A stretch of 25,596 bases of DNA from CADCTM01 sp049671305 (GCA_049671305.1 JBATUR010000119.1:1-25596); one strand, 5' to 3'; shown: positions 15,098-23,089, numbered from the stretch's first letter. Translations and numbers: made by a program. The notes: generated from the letters alone by a model not told the origin.

Positions 15098-15628
15098 ATG
15101 AATACACAACATATTGCTTTAATTCATCGCCTATTTTCCGCAGCAGAAACCATCAAATTACCACTCTGGTTGCAAGGCGGTTGGGCAATTGATGGCAAAC
15201 TACATGGCATCACACGAGAACATCAAGATATTGATATTGCCTTTCCCAGCGATCGCAAATCCGAGTTCATATCGCTACTCCAATCCTTCGGCGGCGATGC
15301 AATTGAAGAAACAGATTATGGCTTTTTGATCACCGTAGATGGCATTCTTGTGGACTGTGAGCCATGTGTGCAGATAGGTGATAACTATGAGCTTGAGGGG
15401 CTTCCACCCGGCACCTGCCCTTGGGAAAAACAGGGGAATATTGCAGGAGAATTCTTACGTTGTACAAGCTGGGAGGCGATTCTTTGGGACTATTTTTACT
15501 ATTTGGAGGAGGTGTCACAATCTTCATGGCGTCCTCATGACTTGGAAAGTTATGCTTTGGCAAGAGCGAATTTTGGTAAAGCAGAGTCAGAGCGCCTCCA
15601 TAAGCAGTTTAATGAACAGTATAGGTAA
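15098..15628 (+). CDS. ANT(2'')-I-like aminoglycoside nucleotidyltransferase homologue
   Basis: This 176-residue nucleotidyltransferase aligns end to end, with almost no gaps, to my recollection of the integron-borne enzyme ANT(2'')-Ia (aadB, 177 residues). That enzyme adenylylates the 2''-hydroxyl of gentamicin, tobramycin and kanamycin. Shared blocks: LPLW-GGWAID (21-32), TR-H-DIDI-FP (39-50) with metal ligands Asp44 and Asp46, DYGFL (73-77), DCEP (86-89) with Asp86, and SWEAI-WDYFYY. All three catalytic Asp residues are kept at the same numbers. The protein is cytoplasmic with no signal peptide. It sits between DUF2834 and a DHFR-like gene with short gaps, so probably in one operon. Family match is strong; activity on aminoglycosides is inference, and the natural substrate could differ. 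Confidence 0.88.
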   Translation: MNTQHIALIHRLFSAAETIKLPLWLQGGWAIDGKLHGITREHQDIDIAFPSDRKSEFISLLQSFGGDAIEETDYGFLITVDGILVDCEPCVQIGDNYELEGLPPGTCPWEKQGNIAGEFLRCTSWEAILWDYFYYLEEVSQSSWRPHDLESYALARANFGKAESERLHKQFNEQYR

Positions 15629-15640
15629 CCTTCATTCTCA

Positions 15641-16201
15641 ATGTCCTCAATGAAGACGCAATACTACATCGCTTCTAGCTTAGATGGATTTATTGCCGAT
15701 CCACAGAACTCTCTCGACTGGCTGTTTCAGTTTGGAGAAGCCGAAGCAGGCGACTACCAAAACTTTATCCGCGAAGTGGGTGCGATCGCAATGGGAGCGA
15801 CTACCTATGAATGGATTCTTACACACCAAATTTTACCCGGCGCGGACTATCCCCAAGCCTGGGTTTATGAACAACCAGTCTGGGTTTTCACCTCCCGCAC
15901 CCTGCCCAAGGTTGAGAATGCAGACATCCGATTTGTCAGTGGAGATGTCCGACTGGTGCATCAGGAAATGGTAGCAACGGCAAAAAGCAAGAATATCTGG
16001 ATCGTTGGCGGCGGTGATTTAGTTGGGCAATTCCACGACTACGGACTACTTGACGAGGTGATTGTAACGATCGCATCTGTGACTCTGGGTGGTGGCGCTC
16101 CACTACTGCCGCGTGCAATCACAACGCCTCCACTTAAGCTATTGTCTGCAAAAGTATATGGTGAGGCATTCGTGCAACTTCACTATGAAGTACATATGTG
16201 A
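15641..16201 (+). CDS. dihydrofolate reductase-fold protein (RibD C-terminal family), copy 1
   Basis: This reductase-fold protein has 186 residues from ATG 15641, or 183 from ATG 15650 (MKTQYYIASSLDGFIAD), which I prefer because family members begin this way. Family marks are the opening strand ASSLDGFIAD, AIAMGATTYEWIL, WVFTSRTLP and the NADPH-binding-like IWIVGGGDLVGQF. DEVIVTIASVTLGGGAPLL near the end is also typical. Members are annotated as DHFR family or YyaP/YwjB-like; few have a known substrate, and true folate activity should not be assumed. It begins 12 nt after the ANT-like gene and is likely co-transcribed. A second, divergent copy of this family lies 1.9 kb downstream. Confidence 0.87.
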   Translation: MSSMKTQYYIASSLDGFIADPQNSLDWLFQFGEAEAGDYQNFIREVGAIAMGATTYEWILTHQILPGADYPQAWVYEQPVWVFTSRTLPKVENADIRFVSGDVRLVHQEMVATAKSKNIWIVGGGDLVGQFHDYGLLDEVIVTIASVTLGGGAPLLPRAITTPPLKLLSAKVYGEAFVQLHYEVHM

Positions 16202-16412
16202 TCGTTAATTTGATTCAGGGTAATCGCATGACTCAGCGCTCAATAATCTGGCGACGCACAGCTCAGGCTTGGAGGATTTTATATCATCAAGGAACCGTCG
16301 TCGAAAATAGCTGAACTTAACGGCTGAGGCGATCGCTTTTCAGCTTCATTCTTTTTTAAAATAGAGTTCATAAATGCATAATAACGGTTCATGTCAGTGA
16401 GCGATCGGCTTT

Positions 16413-16853
16413 ATGGAAATTGTTAAAATCACCCAGGATGATTTCAAAGATTGGTTAGAACTTGCTTTAATACTTTGGCCCGATGGTTCACTTAGCCAAA
16501 TGCAAATCAGTTTAACTAATATTCTCAACTCTTCTCGTGAGACAGCATTTCTGGTTAGAGATGATCAGAAAAACGCTATCGCATTTATCAATCTTTCGCT
16601 GCGCTCAGATTATGTTCCAGGAGCAACAAATAGTCCCGTTGCCTATGTTGAAGGAATTTATGTGAAAGATGAATACCGTAATCAAGGTATTGGTACAGCA
16701 TTAATTCAATCTGCTCAACAATGGGCACTCAATCAAGGATGCATTGAACTAGCTTCGGATGCTTTAATCGAAAACACAGCAAGCCATGAGTTTCATACCA
16801 AGATTGGATTTCAAGAAGTGGAACGAACTGTTTTTTTCATTAAGTCGGTTTGA
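16413..16853 (+). CDS. AAC(6')-I-like aminoglycoside acetyltransferase homologue (GNAT)
   Basis: This 146-residue GNAT protein closely follows the AAC(6')-I enzymes of Salmonella (Iaa) and Acinetobacter in length and motif order. W-ELALILWPD (14-24), SDYVPG-TNSPVAYVEGIYV (65-84, in parts), acetyl-CoA loop YRNQGIGTALI (88-98), QGCIELASD (108-116), EN-ASHEFH (120-128) and IGFQEVERTVFF (131-142) are all in place. These enzymes acetylate the 6'-amino group of kanamycin-type aminoglycosides. The homology is direct to see; drug modification by this cyanobacterial protein is inference, and a housekeeping amine may be the true substrate. A 211-nt gap separates it from the previous gene, so it may have its own promoter (TAAAAT at 16367-16372). 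Confidence 0.87.
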   Translation: MEIVKITQDDFKDWLELALILWPDGSLSQMQISLTNILNSSRETAFLVRDDQKNAIAFINLSLRSDYVPGATNSPVAYVEGIYVKDEYRNQGIGTALIQSAQQWALNQGCIELASDALIENTASHEFHTKIGFQEVERTVFFIKSV

Positions 16854-16859
16854 GTCATT

Positions 16860-16931
16860 GTGAAGGTTGAGCCGTTTATTCCGTATCTTATTCATGGAGT
16901 TTCTCAAGCTGTGGCAGGACAGGGAAAATGA
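16860..16931 (+). other. possible 23-codon leader ORF overlapping the kinase start (ATGA)
   Basis: GTG at 16860 opens a 23-codon frame ending in TGA at 16929-16931. The stop overlaps the kinase ATG at 16928 as ATGA, the arrangement used in translational coupling. No good ribosome-binding site is seen for the GTG, so the frame may be chance. Confidence 0.2.
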
Positions 16932-18052
16932 CTAAGAATCCTCTAGAACTTAGAAGAAAGAAATACTTCCAGCTCAGTTCACAAATCGCCCAGTTGGATG
17001 ATGCACAATTGCATTCTCTATTTAATAATATTGAGTTGAGTACAGGTTGGGGGATAAATCACACGATCATCCTTAAGCAATCTCAGGTTTTTGTCAAACG
17101 TGTTCCAGTTACGAACCTCGAATATGACAACCTATTCTCTACCAAAAACCTCTATAACCTGCCTACTTACTATAATTACGGCATCGGTTCCGCTGGTTTT
17201 GGGGTCTTTCGTGAACTCATAACCCATATCAAGACAACTAACTGGGTATTGGATGGGAGAATTGCCACCTTTCCGTTGATGTACCATTATCGGATTATGC
17301 CATTCTCCGGGCAGCGAGCGGCTGTGAATAGGGAAGAGCTAAAAGCTTATGTGAAATACTGGGGAAATAGTGTGACGGTGGGGAATTATCGATTAGATAA
17401 AGCTAATGCTAACTACGAGTTAGTTTTGTTCTTAGAATACATACCACATATTCTAGAAACCTGGCTGCAAGAAAACCCTAGCCAACTTCAGAAACCCCTG
17501 AATGAATTACGCACAACAATTGACTTTTTGAGAACTAAAGGAATTATCCACTTTGACACGCATTTTCGTAACATACTCACCGACGGAGAACAGATATATT
17601 TAACTGATTTTGGTTTAGTACTGGATAAAAGTTTTGCCTTGACAAAAGATGAAGAGTCTTTCTTTGAGCAGAATATATTTTACGACTACGGAGAAATACT
17701 GCGGAATCTTGGGCATCTGATTCGACCATATTATGATTCATGTTCCGAGAAAGATAAACGCAGTATAAACGAAAAATATGACATCAAAGCAGGATTACAA
17801 CCTTATGAATTTCGCTCTATATTACTAGAGAATATTGAGCAGATTCATGCTGACTGGGACATGAAGTTAGATGATTTCTATGTTGCTAGCATCGTCAAAT
17901 ATCGTAGCCTCATTGCGCTGATGCAGGACTTCTTTGCTGAGATGTGGGGAAATGATCAGAAAGACACGAAACTTGCTCATACAAAACTAGAGCAACTACT
18001 CAAAGAAACGGGATTTATTTCGGATGCTGAGTCTAACAGTGAGCAGTTTTAA
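16928..18052 (+). CDS. protein-kinase-fold protein
   Basis: This 374-residue soluble protein has the core of a protein-kinase-like phosphotransferase. The candidate ATP-binding lysine is Lys57 (VFVKRVP) and a possible helix-C acidic partner is Glu95. The catalytic loop IIHFDTHFRNIL carries Asp210 and Asn215, and LTDFGL has the metal-binding Asp227. The first 40 residues and the region 95-160 are atypical. A helical C-terminal part (about 235-370) replaces the usual C-lobe end. It is not a close match to known aminoglycoside phosphotransferases, although the fold is related. It could phosphorylate a protein or a small molecule. AGGG lies 4 nt before the ATG. It stands between the AAC(6')-like gene and the second DHFR-like gene. 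Confidence 0.75.
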   Translation: MTKNPLELRRKKYFQLSSQIAQLDDAQLHSLFNNIELSTGWGINHTIILKQSQVFVKRVPVTNLEYDNLFSTKNLYNLPTYYNYGIGSAGFGVFRELITHIKTTNWVLDGRIATFPLMYHYRIMPFSGQRAAVNREELKAYVKYWGNSVTVGNYRLDKANANYELVLFLEYIPHILETWLQENPSQLQKPLNELRTTIDFLRTKGIIHFDTHFRNILTDGEQIYLTDFGLVLDKSFALTKDEESFFEQNIFYDYGEILRNLGHLIRPYYDSCSEKDKRSINEKYDIKAGLQPYEFRSILLENIEQIHADWDMKLDDFYVASIVKYRSLIALMQDFFAEMWGNDQKDTKLAHTKLEQLLKETGFISDAESNSEQF

Positions 18053-18099
18053 TGAGAATGAAATTGCTCAATTAAATTTTATTCAAAGGAGATTTTAAT

Positions 18100-18672
18100 A
18101 TGCGCCAACTTAAATATTATATTGCTTGTACAGTCGATCAATTTATCGCCCGTGAGGACGGTTCATTTGACTTTTTTCTCTTTGAAGGAGAGCAAGTTGC
18201 TGATTTGTTTGCCAGCTTTCCTGAAACGATTCCGGCTCATTTTCGTGACAAATTAGGCATCACTTCTGAGAATAAATGCTTTGATGCTGTTTTGATGGGA
18301 CGCAGGACTTATGAATTGGGGTTAAAGGAGGGTATTACTAATCCTTACCCACAAATGCAACAATATCTTTTTTCTCATTATCTCAAAGAAAGTCCAGACC
18401 AAAATGTTGAGCTTGTTTCAACAAATCCTCTAGAATTCGTCAGAGAATTAAAGCAGAAATCAGGTAAAGATATTTGGTTGTGTGGTGGTGGAAACTTAGC
18501 TGCAACACTTTTTGAAGAAATCGATGAGATGATTCTAAAAGTACATCCCATCTTACTCGGTTCAGGAATTCCACTTTTTTCTGCTGTCATTCAACAGACT
18601 TCATTAGAACTTGCTGATAGCAAAATCTATAATAATGGATTTATGCTACTTCGCTATCAGTTAAAGCCTTGA
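18100..18672 (+). CDS. dihydrofolate reductase-fold protein (RibD C-terminal family), copy 2
   Basis: This 190-residue protein of the DHFR/RibD-C family opens RQLKYYIACTVDQFIAREDG. AVLMGRRTYELGL and DIWLCGGGNLAATLF (the nucleotide-binding glycine loop) follow, with ILLGSGIPLFS near the end. It is clearly distinct from copy 1 at 15641, so this is not a recent duplication. AAGGAG at 18086-18091, 8 nt from the ATG, is a strong ribosome-binding site. Typical of this subgroup is the long insertion with FPETIPAHFRDKLGI. The physiological reductase substrate is not known for the family. Confidence 0.87.
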   Translation: MRQLKYYIACTVDQFIAREDGSFDFFLFEGEQVADLFASFPETIPAHFRDKLGITSENKCFDAVLMGRRTYELGLKEGITNPYPQMQQYLFSHYLKESPDQNVELVSTNPLEFVRELKQKSGKDIWLCGGGNLAATLFEEIDEMILKVHPILLGSGIPLFSAVIQQTSLELADSKIYNNGFMLLRYQLKP

Positions 18673-18792
18673 AATTAGTGAGCCATTAGTAACAATTGTA
18701 AAAATGTAACAAACCAAGTTTGAAAATGTCGGAGACGTAGTAAAATATAGAAATCTTTCTTTTTTGATTGTTGAATTAGAAGGAGAAAATTA

Positions 18793-19473
18793 ATGACTTG
18801 GCAAGAAGTAATTGAAAGTGCAAATGTCTGGGTACACGAGTATGAGGTGAATAGTTACAAAGCTAATGCTTTTGCTGTTCTTTTAGATAAGAATTCTTTA
18901 GCAATTATTAGTCCACCAACAGGGATGTCTGAAACTGATTTTGCCATAATAGAAACTAAGGGAAAAGTTACAGCACTCATTGCACCGCATTCTGGACATG
19001 ATCTCGGTCAAGCTGAGTGGCAAACACGTTACCCTAATGCTCAATCTTATGCTCCAACTATTGCTTTGAACCAACTTAATGCACTTGGATTACGCACATT
19101 TGCACCACTATCGGAACTAGCTTCAACAAATGTGGAATTTCGAGAAGTTCTAGGAACTAAGAAAGGTGGCACTATTGCGATTGTACATTGGGGCGAAAGA
19201 CCAGTAGTTTACCTAGATGAACTGATAATTAACTGGGCATCTTTACAGGGACCCTTGTTAGTTAAATTGATGTTTTGGCTGAGTGGTAGTGCGCCCGGAC
19301 TTAAGGTTAATCGTATGTATTCTAAGTTGTTATGTACGGATGTGCCAACTGTGGCTCAGACTGTGATTGAGGCTTTAGATGGTGATCCTGCGATCGTGCT
19401 TGCTCATGGTGCACCACTGATTAATATAGGAAATGTAGCACGGGTTCGGGCATTGCTAAAGCCATTTATATAG
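18793..19473 (+). CDS. metallo-beta-lactamase-fold-like protein
   Basis: This 226-residue soluble protein resembles DUF4336/MBL-fold proteins. An opening strand block (VWVHEYEV, AFAVLLD, LAIISPPTG) precedes ALIAPHSGHDLGQAEWQTRY, which replaces the canonical HxHxDH metal motif with a reduced His pattern. PNAQSYAPT, VVYLDELIIN and a late AIVLAHGAP follow in MBL order. The incomplete ligand set suggests either a changed metal site or a non-hydrolytic role. AAGGAG at 18780-18785, 7 nt before the ATG, supports the start. The nearest downstream gene is a broken HipA-like kinase. Confidence 0.7.
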   Translation: MTWQEVIESANVWVHEYEVNSYKANAFAVLLDKNSLAIISPPTGMSETDFAIIETKGKVTALIAPHSGHDLGQAEWQTRYPNAQSYAPTIALNQLNALGLRTFAPLSELASTNVEFREVLGTKKGGTIAIVHWGERPVVYLDELIINWASLQGPLLVKLMFWLSGSAPGLKVNRMYSKLLCTDVPTVAQTVIEALDGDPAIVLAHGAPLINIGNVARVRALLKPFI

Positions 19474-19551
19474 GTTTGCAAAGATTAGTTTGGGCAGGAT
19501 TTTTAGAGGAAATATTGGAAATTTAATAGGTTGTATTTTATTTAGAAACAA

Positions 19552-20264
19552 ATGCAATCATTAAAAAAACCGAGAAGGAGGCTTGTGCGAACAGTTAATG
19601 CTACAAGATATGTCATACCATTACGCGAAGGTGGCTCACTTCCAGCAATTATCGAAGCTGATGATGATGGAATGTATGTGCTGAAATTTTGCGGCGCTGG
19701 GCAGGACTAAAAGCGCTAATTTCTGAGTTAATAGCTGGAGAAATTGCTCGTGCATTAGGCTTATTAGTTCCGGAAATCGTCTTTGTAGAACTTGATCCAG
19801 AACTTGCTCGTACTGAACCTGATCCAGAAATTCAAGACTTAATTAAAGCTAGTGCTGGTCTTAATCTTGCTCTTGATTATCTCCCAGGTTCGGTAACTTT
19901 TGACCCGATTGCCCAAAAAATTGATGCTGATATTGCTGCTTCAATTGTCTGGTTTGATGCTTATGTAACTAATATTGATCGCACTGCCCGCAATGCTAAT
20001 ATGTTGATTTGGCATCGCCGACTCTGGCTAATTGATCACGGTGCAGCCTTCTATTTTCACCATGCCTTGAAAAATTACCTAGAACGCAATCGCGACTCCT
20101 TCCCGGCGATTAAAGACTATATTCTGCTGCCTTTTGCTAGTGACCTACAAGCAGTAGATTTGAACATGACCCAAAGGCTGACACCAGAAATTATTATAAG
20201 TAGCCAATTTTTCTTCATAATTTTAGCAGCGATTTTTCCTGGTTTATTGTTGTATTCGGCTTAG
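19552..20264 (+). pseudogene. frameshifted HipA-like kinase
   Basis: Two frames together encode one HipA-like kinase. The first (19552-19710) reads VRTVNATRYVIPLREGG, then DDDGMYVLKF-GAGQ and stops at TAA 19708. The second, open from 19689, continues exactly where the family continues: LKALISELIAGEIARALGL, PEIVFVELDPELARTEPDPE, GSVTFDP, WFDAYVTNIDRTARNANMLI and WLIDHGAA, the last three carrying the catalytic and metal residues. Restoring one base near GGGCAGGAC (19701-19709) joins the frames. The C-terminus is also abnormal: after LTPEII it turns into a hydrophobic tail that overlaps the convergent cytochrome gene by 21 nt. Either a decayed gene or a sequencing error at the G-run. Confidence 0.8.
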
Positions 20265-20846
20265 GAAAGAGCGGATTTTTGGCAACCAGGTAGATGGCGC
20301 ATCGTCTGGACGATATTTCATCTTAAACATAGATAAGATCAGCGGCAAACCACCAACTTTCAGCCCCAGCAATAGGTGAGCTATTAAGCTTAATACTAAT
20401 ACCAACCAAGCCGTTAGATGTAGAGAATACCAAATCTGATTTAATTCACCAGTAGGAAGCCATTCTTCTTTCATCATTCTACCAGAAATTACTGCAAAAG
20501 TTGCTGCTAACAACATTCCCGTATTAACAATACGATGCAGGCTATACCACCAAATTGGTTTACCAAATTGTGTTAATTTCTCAAATGAATCAGCTTGTAT
20601 CAAGCGTTTTTTACCTACATGGAAACTATACAAAGCCAGAATTGGCATTACTAATAGAAAGGTTAGTCCGAAAGTGCCATGAATGCCAATGATGTCCTGA
20701 ATTCGAGGCAGTGGCAGCTTGCCAAATCGCCCATCGAAGGTATTATAAACCAGAAATGAGGTGACAATTGCCAATATGGCAATCAGTGCATTGATTCCAT
20801 GCAAAATTCTCAGAAAGAGTGGCTGATAGGGTTGAGAACGAGGCAT
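20244..20846 (-). CDS. cytochrome b561-like membrane protein
   Basis: This 200-residue membrane protein is of the cytochrome b561/b6 (Ni-hydrogenase b-type) class. About four helices carry histidines suited to bind two haems: His16 (RILHGINA), His56 (IGIHGTFG), His104 (YSLHRIVN), His143 (WYSLHLTAW) and His157 (LIAHLLLG). It would pass electrons across or within a membrane; donor and acceptor are not evident. AGGAG upstream of ATG 20846 (minus strand AGGAGCTAAAAATG) is a good ribosome-binding site. It is convergent with the HipA-like pseudogene and divergent from mntP. A 269-nt very AT-rich gap lies between it and mntP. Confidence 0.83.
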   Translation of the reverse strand: MPRSQPYQPLFLRILHGINALIAILAIVTSFLVYNTFDGRFGKLPLPRIQDIIGIHGTFGLTFLLVMPILALYSFHVGKKRLIQADSFEKLTQFGKPIWWYSLHRIVNTGMLLAATFAVISGRMMKEEWLPTGELNQIWYSLHLTAWLVLVLSLIAHLLLGLKVGGLPLILSMFKMKYRPDDAPSTWLPKIRSFLSRIQQ

Positions 20847-21115
20847 TTTTAGCTCCTGAAAGGTTACTAAAATTTTGATATCAACAAATTATAAAAATAA
20901 AGTTTTAATTACTTTTGCATAAGTACGGAAGAGAATTCTTTTTTAATTATCCTATTTTAATACAATTATGTCCAGTAAATTAATTTATTGCAATTATGAA
21001 GTAAGCATGAATAAACAATGAATCAATAATGAGAAATATTTGAATTAAAAAGAATTTAATGTTAAAAATCAAAAGAAGAAATAAAAAATAAAAGTTTAAA
21101 ACGAGGATTCAGCAA

Positions 21116-21676
21116 ATGGATGTAGTTACTAATGTGTGGCTAGCTTTGGGATTAGCTGCCGATGCTTTTGCGGTTTCTATTTCCAGTGGACTGACAATCC
21201 GAAATATGAAAATCAATAAAGCTTTAAAAATTGCTTTATTCTTTGGTATATTTCAAGCATTAATGCCGGTAATTGGCTGGTTAGCAGGACTAACCTTAAA
21301 AGGTACAATTTCACAATTTGATCATTGGATTGCTTTTGGGCTGCTTAGTTTTATTGGGGGTAAAATGATTTATGAAGCCCTGCAAGATGATCTTGATCAT
21401 AAAAAGTTCAATCCCCTAGATACTTATACCTTAATAGGATTATCTATAGCTACAAGTTTAGATGCTTTAGCAGTGGGATTCAGCTTTGCTGTCTTAAAAA
21501 CTTCGATTGCTGCCCCAATTACAACGATTGGATTTATTACTTTTTTCTTGTCATTTATTGGCGTGTTTATTGGTCATAAATGTGGTGCTTTTTGTCAAAA
21601 ACAAGTGGAAATATTAGGTGGAATAGTTTTGATTGCTATTGGCAGCAAAATCTTAATTGAACATTTGATTAATTAG
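21116..21676 (+). CDS. mntP: MntP-family manganese exporter
   Basis: This 186-residue protein with six predicted membrane helices matches the MntP (DUF204) family, which exports manganese. The two homologous halves each carry the acidic signature: AADAFAVSISSGL in helix 1 and TSLDALAVGFSFAVL in helix 4, with GGKMIYEAL and GHKCG as further family marks. GAGG about 10 nt before the ATG is the likely ribosome-binding site. The 269-nt AT-rich leader shows no recognisable yybP-ykoY manganese riboswitch, which controls some mntP genes elsewhere. Manganese handling matters in oxygenic phototrophs because of photosystem II. Confidence 0.92.
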   Translation: MDVVTNVWLALGLAADAFAVSISSGLTIRNMKINKALKIALFFGIFQALMPVIGWLAGLTLKGTISQFDHWIAFGLLSFIGGKMIYEALQDDLDHKKFNPLDTYTLIGLSIATSLDALAVGFSFAVLKTSIAAPITTIGFITFFLSFIGVFIGHKCGAFCQKQVEILGGIVLIAIGSKILIEHLIN

Positions 21677-21881
21677 TAAATAAACACTAGAACCACTAAT
21701 AAAAGGAAGAATATTCAGTAAGTTATTTTTAATTTAGTATTTTATAGTCAGGTTTATTTACAAAAAATACAACTAACTATTATTTCATTCAAGCCACTTA
21801 CTCCATTAGCCAAAAACAAAAGTTCATTGTTGCACTAACTAGTTTTATCATAAAAGGATAAGATTAAGAGAATAGGATCAC

Positions 21882-22550
21882 ATGAGCTATCCATCAGCCC
21901 CCTGGACACTGCAAGGCTATGCTATCCAAACCTTGCAGTTAATAGACATCAATCAAGTACGCCCTTTCATCCCTCCAGAGTTTGAGATTATTTCAGTATT
22001 GCCTGGAAAAACCATCGGAGGCGTTTATTTATCTAACTACACTTCCGGTTCTACACTAGAGTATAGTGAGCTAATTATTGCTCCAGGAATTGTCAACTAT
22101 TCTGGTAAAATTGGCGGATGGATTTCGCATATTTATGTAGATAATTCTGAGTCTGTGGCAGGAGGTCGAGAAATTTGGAGTTTACCAAAGGAATTTGCTG
22201 ATTTTACTTGGCAAAAAGCCCATCAAAACTCATCAAAACTAGAAAATATGATCACTGTTAGTCAAGGCACAAAGACGCTTTGTCAACTTAAATACAATAT
22301 ACCAAGTTTCAGTTTTCCGATACCGTTTAGCGGTGATGTTTTTAGTACAAAATTAGATTCCATTCTTCTGTTTAAAGGAGAATTTTCAGCGAATATAGGC
22401 TTATGTAGTAGTCAGCTAGAAATACCGATTGCAAGTCCCTTTGTTAGCTTAGGATTAGAGCGACCTTTCCTAACCTGCTACTGTAAAAATTTACGCTTAG
22501 TTGCAGGTGTGCCAAAAGTCGCAGGATATAGAGAAGTAAGCTTGACTTAA
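21882..22550 (+). CDS. acetoacetate decarboxylase-family protein
   Basis: This 222-residue protein belongs to the acetoacetate decarboxylase-like superfamily. Visible family elements are VRPFIPPEFEIISVLPGKTIGG cut in two parts, GIVNYSGKIGGWISHIYVDN, and GGREIWSLPKEFADFTW, which contains the conserved GRE-x-PK segment around the active-site lysine region. The subgroup found in cyanobacteria and plants is mostly uncharacterised, so decarboxylation of acetoacetate should not be assumed. AGGA precedes the ATG. It is a single gene flanked by gaps of 205 and about 540 nt. Confidence 0.82.
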   Translation: MSYPSAPWTLQGYAIQTLQLIDINQVRPFIPPEFEIISVLPGKTIGGVYLSNYTSGSTLEYSELIIAPGIVNYSGKIGGWISHIYVDNSESVAGGREIWSLPKEFADFTWQKAHQNSSKLENMITVSQGTKTLCQLKYNIPSFSFPIPFSGDVFSTKLDSILLFKGEFSANIGLCSSQLEIPIASPFVSLGLERPFLTCYCKNLRLVAGVPKVAGYREVSLT

Positions 22551-23089
22551 TAAAAATTCAACTATAAGGCAGTGTTAGCTAAATTTAGCCTGTGGTAGTA
22601 ATAACTTGACTAAAAGAGAATTTGATTCTAGTTTGAGTAACAACTCTCGTCAACAAAACTTCTGCCAAAAAAGTAGAAATTCTGCCAACTAAGAAAATAC
22701 AAGTTTATTAAAGTCTATCTTTTGGGGTAGAAAGAAGATATATTCTGTGTGTAATCAATGATATGTACATAAAAAAGTTTTAACGAGCTGCTAGCTCAAT
22801 CACAAACTCAAAACCTACAGGCAAATTGTTAAATGAGCGATTTTGCCTGAATATTGGCAAATTGCCTCGCTTATGTAAGTTTTTCCAACAGCATTTTCAA
22901 AAACTACCCAAAAAAACTTATAAAAATACACACAAGCTTTATTTTTTTCCAGCCAAAATCAGGCAAACTAGAGGTATTAGATCAATTTGGCTAGTTTAAT
23001 CAGGTTGCTTTGACACTGAAGTAAATTAGTTTGTGAACACTCAATCCTTAGACGGGATATTTTTCCAGAAAAGCTAGAGGAAAGTTACT
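22551..23089. other. intergenic region with palindromes, no gene recognised
   Basis: This 539-nt AT-rich gap holds a 12-bp perfect palindrome GCTAAATTTAGC (22578-22589) and a stem CAGGCAAA (22818-22825) with TTTGCCTG (22842-22849). GGCAAATTGCC follows at 22856-22866. The word GGCAAA recurs again near 22962. A -35-like TTGACA sits at 23010-23015 without a good -10. The long leader may regulate the haemagglutinin gene. Confidence 0.45.

Noticed and set aside
16928..18052. Calling the kinase-fold gene an aminoglycoside phosphotransferase
   Set aside because: The HxDxxxxN and DFG motifs show the fold, but N- and C-terminal regions do not follow known APH enzymes, so only the fold is claimed.
14706..18672. 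Integron cassette array carrying the ANT/AAC/DHFR-like genes
   Set aside because: I found no attC-like recombination sites with core motifs between the genes, the ANT-DHFR gap is only 12 nt, and no integrase is in the window.
15641..18672. Calling the two DHFR-fold genes folA or trimethoprim-resistance genes
   Set aside because: Both follow the RibD-C/YyaP-like branch; nothing shows use of dihydrofolate.
20847..21115. Manganese (yybP-ykoY) riboswitch before mntP
   Set aside because: The gap is almost pure A/T and lacks the conserved GC-containing stems and loops of that riboswitch.
23010..23038. Sigma70 promoter at TTGACA 23010-23015
   Set aside because: No acceptable -10 box lies at 16-18 bp spacing.
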